31,773 nt of DNA from Chara braunii (GCA_003427395.1 BFEA01000012.1:4641739-4673511); one strand, 5' to 3'. Positions 20,960 to 31,700 are shown, counted from the first letter of the stretch. Program-made: numbers and translations. Notes: a model not told the origin generated them from the letters alone.

Positions 20960-21404
20960 CTTGGAGACTATGTTTTCTCGAAGGCCATGCTCATCAGCTC
21001 TGGCTAGAAGATGGTCACCTACACTTGGTGATGAGCGAAGGGTTGTGTGCCTGATTGTTTGTAGGGTGTGCGCTTCATCAGAAGATCCATGTCCTCGACA
21101 AGCTTTTCGTTCCATTTTTGTGCAACCTCGTGCGCAACACCTATCTGAGAATGAAACCTCCCACGAGCACTGTTTGACTGCTTGCTGTAAGTATTTCTCA
21201 AGACTGGTATATGCATGGCTCACACACTGGCCCCTTCAGGGCCCGATATTGGTTCACTCAGCGGCCAGGGAGCGTTTGTGGAGTGTGAGTCTGGGGATGT
21301 GTTCCTTTCCTTGTTCTGGGCTGTCTGGAGTTTCTGAGTGTTCATTTTTGGCTGTTCTCAGTACGTCTGTCTGTTTTGCGTTCATTTTTGTCTGTCCCTG
21401 AGTC
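20960..21404. other. Intergenic DNA
   Basis: No coding or RNA motif recognised. Confidence 0.35.
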
Positions 21405-21535
21405 TTTTTTTTTTTTTGTGGGGGGGGAAGGTTTGAATATATATTGCAAAACCAATAGGACGAGGCGCGGGACCTCGCAATTCGACCTGGAGTTATCCTG
21501 GCAGCCTCAGCCAGTTCCGCTTATGATCAAAGCTC
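21405..21535 (-). mobile_element. Retroelement 3' tail with poly(A), related to the tail at 10456
   Basis: On the minus strand GGTCGAATTGCGAGGTCCCG is followed by an AT-rich ATATATATTCAAACC segment, a C-run and a 13-nt poly(A) (T-run 21405-21417). The order and much of the sequence match 10456-10550. Only the 3' end is recognisable, as expected of a short 5'-truncated copy. Confidence 0.5.
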
Positions 21536-22465
21536 TGAACAACTGAATACTCAACGATATCATCTTCCTGAGTTTGTCTGGTGTGGATGTGCCGTTTCAC
21601 GGTTTGTCCAGACCGGGAGTGTCGTTCACTTAGTTGCCTGAAAGGAGTATGAGAATGGCTGGACCAGTTGGCGGGCCTGATTCAGGCCCAATGGCCGTTT
21701 TTCAGGCCTGGTGCAATCAGTTTGGGGATGAACCACATTTTTGTCCGGCTCCTTGTTTCTACATTGTGAGGACGACTTTGCTGATACAGTAGAGGAGCCT
21801 GGATGTCTGGTTGGGACCCAGGTAGGTAGGATGTTTTTAGGCAGGACCAGGACTTGGGCCTGCATCCTGGAGGGTTGATTGGTGGTACAATTGGATGGGC
21901 CCAGGACACAGGCCGAGTAGGTACAGGCTGTACAGCGTTATATACACCGGGGCCAGCCTCCATTCTAGGCACAGCATTCTGGGAGTCATGCGGTTGGGAC
22001 TCATGTGGCCATTCTGCAGGAGCAACGCTGGAGTAGCTGCACTGAAGGAGAGCAGAGCTGGAGTAGCTGCGCTGGAGTAGAGGAGAGTCTTCTTCTTGAG
22101 GGGCGGAGGCCAGGAGGTCCTGCGAGAGGAGAGATTCACTTGGGGCCTAACCTTTGGCTCCGAAGTTGGAACCCCCTTCAGGGGACCTCGGTCACCTGCA
22201 GCACAGCTGAAGACAAGAAAGGGGACCTCGGTCACCTGCAGCACAGGTGAATACAAGTCTTTCGCTGGTTAGTACCTCGGCACAACACGGTTCTCAGCTC
22301 ACTCTCAACATGGATGATGTACCCCTTTCATTAGCCTTCCGGCCATGCATGTTCCACCTCTTGCATGACCAGGAACCCAACACGTACGTTATCACACTGT
22401 TTGCACAACCCGCAAGCACCGCACCAACCAAATGCGCGTAAACCAAGTGCCAAGAGCTGGCACAA
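21536..22465. other. Intergenic DNA with short tandem duplications
   Basis: GGGGACCTCGGTCACCTGCA starts at 22181 and 22221 (40-bp period). GCTGGAGTAGCTGC is repeated near 22030-22075. No gene is recognised. Confidence 0.55.
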
Positions 22466-22699
22466 CTATGATACCAAATTGCAAGGAAATAAGCGATGCG
22501 AACAACAATAAACCAAGTTGCGACTTCTCACAAAAGACCAGACATCATTGAGCCCAAGTTGAAAGCAGAATTCAAAAGCAAGATTCACACCAACTAGGAA
22601 TGATGTGAGCGCGTAAGTGCTTACCATGGCGTCCATGTGGTTCCCCATGGCCACTTCGCACTTTGGGCTCATCACCTGAGATAGACAGTTCGCCGACCC

Positions 22700-23129
22700 T
22701 AGTAGGACTGTGCACCCGCACTAGGGGGTAGATTCAACCCTGAGGGGATAGGCTCAACCGAGAGGGCTCAACCTCGAGAGGATAGGTAGGCTGGGAGGTC
22801 AGGGAGGAAAGTGTCCCGTAGGTACTTAGTCTGCAACCCGTAACCCTTAGAATAGCTTCCCGTAACCCATAGAATAGCTTGGTTCCCATTGGACTCTGTC
22901 TCTTATACACATCTAGATGTGTATAAGAGACAGTAGTAGGACTGTGCACCCGCACTAGGGGGTAGATTCAACCCTGAGGGGATAGGCTCAACCGAGAGGG
23001 CTCAACCTCGAGAGGATAGGTAGGCTGGGAGGTCAGGGAGGAAAGTGTCCCGTAGGTACTTAGTCTGCAACCCGTAACCCTTAGAATAGCTTCCCGTAAC
23101 CCATAGAATAGCTTGGTTCCCATTGGACT
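22700..23129. other. Assembly artefact: identical 196-bp direct copies around a library adapter
   Basis: Bases 22700-22895 and 22934-23129 appear identical by eye. They are separated only by the 38-bp adapter palindrome at 22896-22933. The genome most likely has a single copy. Confidence 0.93.
22896..22933. other. Nextera mate-pair junction adapter (Tn5 mosaic ends, artificial)
   Basis: CTGTCTCTTATACACATCT (22896-22914) is followed directly by its reverse complement AGATGTGTATAAGAGACAG (22915-22933). Each half is the 19-bp Tn5 mosaic end used in Nextera libraries, and the head-to-head pair is the circularisation junction of mate-pair libraries. Translated on the minus strand it gives VSYTHLDVYKRQ, a peptide typical of adapter contamination in protein databases. 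It is not biological sequence. Confidence 0.98.
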
Positions 23130-23755
23130 AGTGCAGAAGATAAAAGGGAAATCTCCATCCTAGCTAAGGGTAGGTAGGTAGCTAGTGTGAGGTAGATATG
23201 AGATTGAGAGACGAAAATAGGGTAGTAAATACAGCTTGTCCCCCATATATGAGGAGAAGACAACTGTGTTCTTTATATAGATATATACTAGCTTAGCGCC
23301 TGTGGTGCTGGCGGTGCGGGCTAGGCCCGCATAACAAACTACTGACGCGTTTGAGGAAAGTAGTCACAACCACTGACGCGATGAAGTAAGTAGTCAGACA
23401 GACTTGAATGGACTTCTTATTTTTCAAGTTACAGAGAGGGGGGAGGGGGGGGGGGGGGGGGCGGCTGTCGGACTTGGATCCATATCTTGCTTCAATAGAC
23501 ACAAACCCCAACCTAAACGTACTGCACATCCATAAAAAATATACATGTATATTAAATGGACTTTTTGCGTTAAGAAGAAAACTTTCTTTTTTTTGTTCAA
23601 GTTGGGAAGGGGGTGCACCCCCTCCCTCCCCCACGCCGGACTTGGAACGATATGTTTCTCCACTAGACATAAAACCTGCGCCAAGGCTGCTAAGAAGTGC
23701 GCATGGATTTTACTTTTTCTAATAAACAGTTAAGAATATATATATATATATATAT

Positions 23756-23946
23756 CGTCAAATAGAACTGCCCGGTAAACCGTAGGCAGAGAGGGAGAAG
23801 AGGACAACAAACGAGGGGCTGTGACAAACTGTTTCGTCGGAGTTTCACCGACTCATTAGGAGGTATATATATCTGTCACAGCCCCTCGTTTGTTGTCCTC
23901 TTCTTTCTCTCTGCCTACGGTTTACCGGGCAGTTCTGTTTGTGACG
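23756..23946. mobile_element. Fold-back element with ~70-bp inverted arms in a TA-rich site
   Basis: The left arm (23756-23826) and right arm (23874-23946) are inverted copies with only a few differences. Both contain AGAACTGCCCGGTAAACCGT and CAACAAACGAGGGGCTGTGA or its reverse complement. (TA)n lies directly outside both ends, consistent with insertion at TA. The 47-base centre holds a second hairpin, GTCGG/CCGAC, within a hammerhead-like context on the minus strand. There is no coding capacity. A MITE is the simplest reading; a rearranged retrozyme-like element is an alternative. Confidence 0.75.
23829..23881 (-). ncRNA. Hammerhead-ribozyme-like core (degenerate)
   Basis: On the minus strand the order is CUGU (23881-23878), an AT-rich stretch ending ACCUC, CUAAUGA (23859-23853), stem II GUCGG-UGAAACU-CCGAC (23852-23836), GAA and ACAG (23832-23829). 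This is the type III hammerhead order, with CUGU/ACAG as stem III. Two conserved points fail. The core has CUAAUGA instead of CUGANGA (G5 to A), and the cleavage-site base after CUGU is G, where A, C or U is required. Stem I is weak. Activity is therefore unlikely; this is a relic or a coincidence. Confidence 0.35.
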
Positions 23947-24176
23947 ATATATATATATTTTTTTTAAGTTTCAGCGGGGGTTGGCTCCCACACCCTCCTC
24001 CCCCATGTCGGACTTGGATCCGTATCTTGCTTAGCCACGTACAAAACCTGCACCTTGCTCGCTAAGAAGTGTGCATGAATATATGTATTTTTCTAGTAAA
24101 TACTTAAGAATATTTGATATTCTTATTATTATTTTTTGAAAATGGGGCAGGCGAGAGGGCTCACGTCAGACTTGGA

Positions 24177-24566
24177 TCCGCTCAGTTGGTAACACACCTC
24201 ACAACTTTAGTACCACAGGGTGTCCCGCTAGTGATCGCCGGAGACTTCAATGCGACACCGGACAGATGGATAGATAGGTGGAAAACCCAATCCCCCTGCC
24301 CGCCGTACATAGAGGAGGATGAAAAACTAATAGCGGGCCTCTGTGGCACACTCAGTTTGGTGGATGCACATCGGTATCTGCACCCGACGGAGAGAGCCTA
24401 TACGTGCTTTCGCACCAATGACCCGACAAGTCATTCAAAATCACGTATAGACTTAATTTTAATATCAAAAGAAATAAAAAATGCTTTCCAGCGCACAATA
24501 ATTTTGCCACTGAGCCCTCACCCTGGGCTGGACCACTGTTCATGCGGTGCAGTACCAAGGACCGCT
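24177..24566 (+). pseudogene. LINE A endonuclease, C-terminal part
   Basis: The visible APE-type motifs are VIAGDFNATPD (GDFN, near 24233), SRIDLILIS (near 24441) and HPGLDH (near 24520), the last replacing the usual SDH. The N-terminal half, including the SWNVRG start and catalytic Glu, is absent because of the 5' truncation. A frameshift near 24560 moves reading into the next frame toward the polymerase. In an intact element this domain nicks the target DNA. Confidence 0.8.
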
Positions 24567-27500
24567 TTTTGATTCCAAGGTAAGATGGTTCACTAACGGA
24601 CTGTTCTTTTTAGCAAAGAAATGTAAGGACTACTCAAAACTTGTAGCGGCTAGGCGAAATGCACAAGAAAGGGACATCCACAGACAACTCCACAGCCTGG
24701 TAAACCACGACAACTCGTGCGACCATACCTTGACGATACAAGGACTGCGGGACAACACACAGATAGCAAGGAATCAGAATCCGAGGCAAGTTAAAACAAT
24801 GGACCACCGAAGGCACCATGGACTCACAGTTCTTTAGCATGGCTTCAATGAGAGCACACCGCACCACGATCGAGGCTCTTACAGACCCCGCGACTAATGA
24901 ACTGGCCACAACCACAGCCCATAGCATAAGGATCGCAAGATCCTTCTATCAGGACCTGTTCGCCTCTCACGCTCCTCCACAGCCAGAGGCCGACCGTCGG
25001 CTAGAGATTGACGACTTCTTGTGCCCAATAGAAAACCACCTCTCCCCCTCGCAGAAGGACAAACTAGACTGCCGCATCACTAAGGACGAAATCTGGACGA
25101 CACTCATGCAAATGGATGAGGAGAAAACTCCGGGCCTAGATGGGTTCCCAAAAGAATTTTGGGAAACCATGTGGCCCCTCCTTAGCGACGATCTGATGTC
25201 ATTCTATAATGAGGTCTGGGAGTCGGGGGATCTGGGGGAATTGGCAGGGCAAGGGGTGCTTTCCTTGATTCACAAAAAAAGTGACAAAATGAACATACGT
25301 AACTACCGACCGATCACTCTGCTGACAGTGGTCTACAAGATGCTGTCTAAGGCATTGGCGAACAGATTAATCGACGTGATTGAGGGTCTTATCCACCCGG
25401 CCCAGACCGGTTTTCTCCGTAATAGGAATATCCAGGAAAACATACTGTTGATTAATCAGATGATCAGCTTGGCACAGCAATCCAGGAGCAATGCTGCTTT
25501 CATCTTCATCGACTTTGAAAAAGCATATGACCATGTGGACTGGCTATTCCTAGATAGATGCTTGGAACGCATGAACTTCGGCATGGCTTTTCGACGGTGG
25601 ATAAACATCTTACACCGGGACGCAACTATGAGGGTGCAGATTAACGGGTCCCTGACCTCGGAAATAAAGCTGCAGCGCTTTGTGAGACAGGGCGACCCTA
25701 TCGCCCCTTTCCTCTTCATTATCGTAATGGAAGCATTGGCTGCCAATCTTCGGCATAGCAGGGATCTGGAGAAGATTAGGATCGCGGGCATCCCAGAGGA
25801 TGCAATCCTGGTGTGCTCTTTGTTCGCAGATGACCTGACAATCATGGTCGCGGCCACATTAAAAAACATTGAGGAAATTCAGAAACTAATGGACCGCTTC
25901 TGTACCCTCTCTGACATGGCTGTCAATTGGGGTAAAAAAACGCTGGGCTGGTGGCTCCACCAAGGGGGCCGCCGTCCTGAAAGGCAGCAGGTTACATGGG
26001 TACCCCGGGAGACCCCAATCCGGGTACTAGGGGTCAAGATGTCTGCTGAAGGAAGACCCCCAGAGAACGATGAATGGGTCTCAGCCTCGGCCCTTGCTAA
26101 GCTCCTTCAATGGAACCACAGGAGTACGTCACTTTTCGGACGGGCACTAATCATTAATAACGCGGTCCTGACATCTCTATGGTACAAGGCTGTTCTCTGG
26201 CCACTAAGCGAAGGGGCCCTCAAGTCCTTGAAAAGAAAGGTGGCAGCGTACCCTTGGAGAGGGGATAGCGAAACCCCCCACGCCATTAGCCGGGTTGCGT
26301 GAGACTCGGTTATCCAACCCAAAACACAAGGGGGGCTTGGCATATTAGACCCCCTCACTCAGATGCAGGCCCTCAGCTTGCAATGGATCGTGAGGCTTAT
26401 CTTCATGAGCCCGCTGACGTGGAGACCCCTCGCCCTTCATCAGCTAGCTCGCTTGGCCCCAGAGGCCCCCCCCACAGTCCACCCGCTTCAGTGGTTGGAT
26501 GACCGATATTGGCGGGTACCGCGTTACCCCCGAGGGGGAGAGAGAAAGGGGGATGATTTCTGGCCTCGACTGTTGAAGACATGGAGAAGACTCCCCTCCC
26601 CGTCCCGCCCACCCCCGAGTAGGTGGGAGGAGGTAGCATGGCAGCCCCTCTTTGGAAATCGCTGGATTACCAATGGTGAGAGTCAGATCTATTGCAGCTC
26701 TGACCCCCCGTGGAAAGGATGGGTGAAGAATGGGATAACACGAGTGGGAGACCTATGGGACGCAGAAGAAAATGACTGGAGAATCCCGGGGGCGATGAGG
26801 GAGCGTCTGAGATATTGTCAAAGGTTGACACCGCGCTCGAGGAGATCACCGAAACCCTCCCAGTGGAGTGGCGGATTATCCTACGCAGAGGGCCACAACT
26901 GCAGGAAGAGGACTGGGTCTCTAGGGACTGGGAACGGGTTAAGGTTGGCTATGTGCATCAAGTCCGACCAGAGGAGGTGCTGGTAGAGTGGTTTCAGGTA
27001 AAGGAGAACGGACTACTAGTAGGGAGCCGGGATCCTTTCCAATGGGAGTCCAAAGTGACTCTGTATAGAGTGAGGATCGTTGGCGAAGGAGAGAACCAGA
27101 GGGCATTTATGCCGGAGCTAGCCATACAAGACCTGCCTCTGGATCTGCAGGAATGGATCTGGTCTCATAAGGAGCGTCACACACCAGGGTAATCCTCCTC
27201 CACCACCTTGGCGGACCTTTCTGTGAAAGCAACTTACAGGAAAATCAGAACCAAACGCCGCCTAAAAGAAGTCGTGATGGATAGATGGCAGAGACACCTC
27301 AACGTGGACCGACAACTCCTTGCACCAATTCGGTGGTTCAAAGACACTAAGTACAAACCGGCAAAAATCACATCACTTCAGTGGCAGATCCTGCATCGCT
27401 GCCTGCCAACAAATGATTGGCTGATAGATCACACCCAGCTGGAACAACAGGGCCGGGCCCTACCGTGGTGCTCACGTTGCATGACGACCTTCCCCCCGAA

Positions 27501-28113
27501 GCGGCGAGCGGAAACAATAGAACATATTTTTCTGCAGTGCCCGACAACTGTTCTAACTTGGAGGTGGTGGGATAGAGTGTGGCGACAGATTGTTCCAGGT
27601 CACCAATGGCCGTGGGATTGGTGGACTGTCCTCTTGGGCCACTGCTCGCCTCTCCAAGATGACACCTTCGCCTGGAACATGTTCCAGCTGGGCAGAAGAA
27701 CAATCCTATAGGTTTTATGGTGGCAGCGATGCGCTTTCGTTTTTGACCGAGTCCGTGTTGAAGGCGAGGAGAGGAGAGAACAGTTTAAAAATCACATACA
27801 GATGGAGCTGGACTTTCGCTGGAAGTCGGTCAAACTCACTCTTGACACCCTCCACAAGGCGAAAGATATAAAGGATAGGATAACACAATTCTCCAAGGAA
27901 TGACTGGGAGGGGATCGAGAAGGATGGGTAGCAAAGGTGTATTGGTCAGGGGAGGGAATTAAGGATGAGGGGTTAACACCGCCCCGGGACTACCGCCTAC
28001 AGTTTAAAGACTGGCTGAACATCGATTGCAGTATTTCCCTGAGGCCAGCAGAAGACTTTCCGGACCCATTCCCGCCCCACCCACTGTCCCTAGAAGTAAG
28101 CTGGTCAGACTGA
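24567..28113 (+). pseudogene. LINE A reverse transcriptase and zinc-binding domain
   Basis: After a linker with another frameshift near 24780, the polymerase shows TPGLDGFPKEFW, NYRPITLLTVVYK, QTGFLRNRNIQENIL, motif A FIDFEKAYDHVDW (near 25499), motif B RQGDPIAPFLF (near 25686) and the catalytic FADD (25822-25833). The core itself is open (24818-26299). It is then broken by TGA at 26300-26302, where LINE B has Trp, a frameshift near 26812, TAA at 27190-27192, TAG at 27709-27711 and a TGA near 27901. The zf-RVT-type tail follows SLQWQILHRCLP, with CSRC and HIFLQC giving a C-x2-C...H-x4-C pattern (27469-27540). Reading in this frame continues to SWSD and a stop at 28111-28113. No RNase H domain was recognised. 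Confidence 0.85.
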
Positions 28114-28623
28114 GTCTCGCATGTTGTAGTCTGCGGGCTCCCTAGGCTCTTTGCTCCTTGCTCTTTGTCTTAAAGCTCGTCTTAAAGTCTGGGTTTTGCC
28201 TCGCTTCTTGTCTTAAGGCTTTGGTTGGCCTACAATTTGTGCTAAAATTTGTGCTTGCTCCGAGAGTCGGGATGCACCGCTGTTGCTTTTTCATTAGAAT
28301 AGAGGCCCCGCAGGTGGAAATGGAAGGAGAACCTACTGGTGCCCCCCAGTGGCTCCTCTCGGATCCCGGGCCAGACTCACGGTTCAAGTCACTCCTATCC
28401 CTGCTCAGTTAATCCTTTGGTCACCAGAGCAATCAATGCTGGCAGATACTTTCTAATGTTCGTCCACTGCTCATGTACCATACTGTATCAAAGTGTATCA
28501 ACTGCAATGGGACGCTGGACCCGGTTTCCAGCAGGTGCTGCTCCCCACCAATAGATGGAGCCTCTCCCCAGGTGCTAGGGTCGTCTGCCTTAAACAGCAA
28601 CGCTAGCACTGGAGGGGGTTGTG

Positions 28624-28668
<45 letters not shown>
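28114..28668 (+). other. LINE A 3' untranslated region and 41-nt poly(A)
   Basis: No coding. The 25 nt at 28509-28533 are identical to the reverse complement of 10558-10582, inside another element's 3' end, which suggests a conserved 3' signal such as a reverse-transcriptase recognition site. The A-run 28628-28668 is the presumed retrotransposition tail. Confidence 0.65.
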
Positions 28669-28671
<3 letters not shown>

Positions 28672-28675
28672 GTTC

Positions 28676-28720
28676 AAGCGACACTCAGGAGGTCGTGGGT
28701 TCAATTCCCATTGCCCCCAC
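28676..28720 (+). other. tRNA-like 3' half at the LINE A/LINE B junction
   Basis: GTGGG-TTCAATT-CCCAT (28695-28711) forms a complete 5-bp T-arm with a 7-nt loop and a box-B-like GGTTCAATTCC. It is followed by a 7-nt acceptor-like TGCCCCC, then A and C, and then LINE B coding begins. Upstream, AGGTC fits a variable loop, but the anticodon arm does not fold and the 5' half is absent. It is not a functional tRNA; a fragment of a tRNA or tRNA-derived repeat is the best reading. Confidence 0.4.
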
Positions 28721-31700
28721 GATACGCCTTACAAGATATGGAGGACGAGAAAACGCCGGGGATCGACTCCTTCCTGAAGGAGTTTTGGGTAGGATTCTGG
28801 GACCTGATCAGAGTGGATCTTATGGAGTACATAGACGCGGTGCAAAAAGAGGGGTCCTTTGGGGGAATGATTGGGCAGGGGGTGACTACCCTGTTATATA
28901 AGAAAGGAGACAAGGACAATATTAGAAATTATACGCCCATTACCCTTCTTCCGATCCCCTACAAGATGGTGGCTAAAGTCCTAACTAACAAATTGCTGCC
29001 ATTCATGAATATGCTGATTCACCCGGACCAAACAAGGTTTATGCCCAATCGGAACATCTAGGATAACATCCTGTTGGTCAACGAGACCATCAAATATGCC
29101 CGCCAACGAAGGGCTCAGGCCGCAATCCTCTTCATAGATTTTGAAAAGGCATATGACCATGTCGATTGGGACTTCCTCGATATGTGCCTTCTGAAGATGA
29201 ATTTTGGTCCGAGTTTCTGCCAATGGATACAACTCCTGCATAGATCAGCCACAACCAACATAATGTTGAATGGTCATCTTTCGCCACCGATTCACCTCCA
29301 GAGATCGGTGCGCCAGGGAGACCCCATTGCGCCGCTGCTATTTGTTATAGTCATGGAGGCCTTGGCTGCAATGATCAGAGCGCATTCGGGTATCAGCAAA
29401 GTGCCTATTCCAGACTTACCACATCACCTCATACCCCTGACGTCGCTCTTTGCGGATGACCTTACTGTACTAATACGCGCCGACAACGACAACATTCAGG
29501 CACTCACCCAAGTTATTCATCTTTTTTCGCTGGCAGCAGATATGAAGGTTAACTGGGGGTCTAAAACTGAGGGCTGGTGGCTCCACCCCCAAGGACAACC
29601 ACCCCCTCCCGAGCCGAGTGTTGCTTGGGCCCGCAAAGAGGACGCCATTAGGATACTTGGGGTTCGTCTAACTGCACTGGGCCCCCCGCCGGACCACAGG
29701 GACATGCTGGTTAACATGGCCATTGACCGCTTGGCCAACTGGGAAGGCCTGCACACATCACTGGTGGGACGTGCTTTAGCAATTAATAATGCCATCCTGG
29801 CGGCCAGCTGGTACAAACTGGCAGTCTGGCCGTTGACTAAGCAGCAGCACACAAGGCTGAAGAAAGCCCTCACGACGTACCTATGGAAAAATAGTGCTAA
29901 AGCTCAAGGCTGCATCTACAGGGTGAAGTGGGATGTGCTCACACAACCTAGATCTGAAGGGGGACTGGGAATCCTGGACCCGGAAAGACAGACCGAGGCG
30001 CTCATATTTAAAGTCCTGGTCCGCTTGCTCTTAGGGAACGACATTCCTTGGAGACCGTTGGCCTGCCTGCAATTAACCAACCTCGCTCCTCGAAGTGAGG
30101 CCCAGGGAAAGGTCCACCCATTTCAATGGCTGACGAATAGCTATTGGACTGTCCCGGTTCCCCTACATGATTAAACTTTGGAGACGGAGGGGGCCCCAAC
30201 AAAAACACCCTCCGAACAGGTGGCAGTCATATGGAGGCAACCCCTCTTTGGCAACCCTTACATCCTGCAAGAATCAGGCCAGCCATTCCCCCTGACCACT
30301 AACTCACCCTGGCTGACCTGGGCGAAGAAAGGTGTGTTTACGGTTGGTGACCTGTGGGACCCAGTGACTTGGGAATGGGCGACCCGACCCAGTTACAGCG
30401 CAAACTTAAGTATGCCAAAAATGTGGAAGAAAAGGCTTGTCTACTAAAAGAGGCCCTCCCCATTGCCTGGCATCTCACTCTAAGGGAGGGACCAACGGTC
30501 CGTCAGGATGACTGGGTTGTTAGATATTCGGATTCGCCGACCCACCTCGTCATATTCAAAGTTAAGAACAACAACCATGGGATCTGCGATCTGGAAGCCT
30601 ACGAGCCCCAATTGCCTGGGGCCACGCTTACAAAACTGGTGAGAAACGACAACCTGGACACCACAGGCGCATGGGGGGGACTGATGCAGGTGAGGGTGGT
30701 GGGAGATCAGGAAAATGGATACTATGCATATGAGACCTTCACTCCTGTGGCTAAGTTACCCTTTGATCTGGCGGAATGGGAGTGGCCAGGCCCTAAACCA
30801 ATGCATCTATGGAAATTCACAGTCAAAGGAGGATACCGGACATCATGACAACTCCTGCCGATCGCTCAAACGATTGCCGCCAGATGGGAGCGAGATTCGC
30901 CGCTGGACCATAAATTGTCACGGGCTTTCGATTGGTCCAAATATGGAAGGATCATGCCTACAAATCATAGATCGTTGCAGTGGCAGATCCTCCACCGCTG
31001 CCTCCCCACCCCCGATTGGATAGTGTCAAGGACTGACCTGGAGCAGCAAGGTAAGCTATCCCCGATTTGTGCGTATTGTGCTCACACACCGGCCAGGGCG
31101 ACCCTCGAACACTGTCTTCTGGCGTGCCCGATGGTAACCCAACTGTGGCAATGGTGGGATGCGGCCTTTCACTCCCTCACCGGATATCACATACCTTGGG
31201 ATATTGGCCTCCTGCTGCTTGGGAAGAACTGCCATTTGCTGACTGCCTGGTCTCCGTTTGCGACCAATCTTTTTTCATACACCAGGCTGCACCTTCTTAT
31301 GTTAGCCTGGAGAGCCAGATGCTCGTTCGAAAGGAAAGACCACCAATTTGGTCTGCAGCAGGCGCAACAAGCTGTCAATGAGCACATCAGGACNAATACC
31401 CACGAAGCCTGGAGGGCCATGAAGCGCGATCTGCTGGAGGAAAAAGACCCTCCAGCCAGGGAAGCCATCAGAGAGGCTTATATGCTTNTTTGGCAGGACC
31501 CTGGCAAACTGTTCTCAGAACTGGACAGTTCTCTTGACATAACGTGGAAACCTTGGAGGGAAANGGAAACTGCCTGGCAGAGGAAACCCTTTGCTGACTT
31601 CCAAGTCCCCTACCTCCAACCTAACTTTGTGCTGCTCCCTACCCNGGCGCNGCCTGCCCAGCCGCCCCCCTTCTNTCCGCCGGCTGTGTCAAGCGCATTG

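Larger units (their letters stand above)
22466..23295 (-). mobile_element. Possible degenerate LTR with primer-binding-like site
   Basis: On the minus strand TGGTATCATAG (22476-22466) matches 10 of 11 bases of the initiator-Met-tRNA primer-binding site TGGTATCAGAG used by many plant Copia elements. It follows ...TTGCA-ATT, as an LTR end would. A TATA-box-like TATATAAAG lies at 23279-23271. No gag or pol is visible after the site, and the 5' LTR boundary was not found. The interval contains an assembly duplication (22700-23129), so its true length is shorter. Treat as tentative. Confidence 0.25.
23408..24176 (+). repeat. Tandem repeat array (~160-170 bp units), interrupted
   Basis: The marker (C/G)GACTTGGA(TCC/ACG) occurs at about 23469, 23637, 24009 and 24167. 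Units share a TTTTTCAAGTT-like start, a G/C-rich part with poly-G or CCCTCCCCCA, the marker, CAAAACCTGC, TAAGAAGTG(C/T)GCATG and an AAT/AGTAAA..TTAAGAATAT end. The 372-base gap between units 2 and 3 is explained by the fold-back element at 23756-23946. The fourth unit is cut off where LINE A begins. The poly-G run is at 23438-23461. Confidence 0.7.
24177..28668 (+). mobile_element. LINE A: 5'-truncated L1-type retrotransposon with poly(A) tail
   Basis: It starts inside the endonuclease domain, directly after a truncated unit of the tandem array. It continues through reverse transcriptase and a zinc-binding C-terminus to a stop at 28111-28113, then about 514 bases of 3' untranslated region and a 41-nt poly(A) (28628-28668). 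The 5' truncation and poly(A) are hallmarks of target-primed reverse transcription. No target duplication was recognised. The coding part has several frameshifts and stops, so it is inactive. LINE B follows in the same orientation and is clearly related in protein sequence. Confidence 0.9.

Noticed and set aside
22734-22955. 73-residue minus-strand frame
   Set aside because: It is read through the Nextera adapter and contains the adapter peptide VSYTHLDVYKRQ.
23756-23946. Active hammerhead ribozyme
   Set aside because: Position 5 of the core is A instead of G, the cleavage-site base is G, and stem I is weak, so only a relic is claimed.
28676-28720. Functional tRNA gene
   Set aside because: Only the T-arm and an acceptor-like end are present. 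The 5' half is missing and the anticodon arm does not fold.
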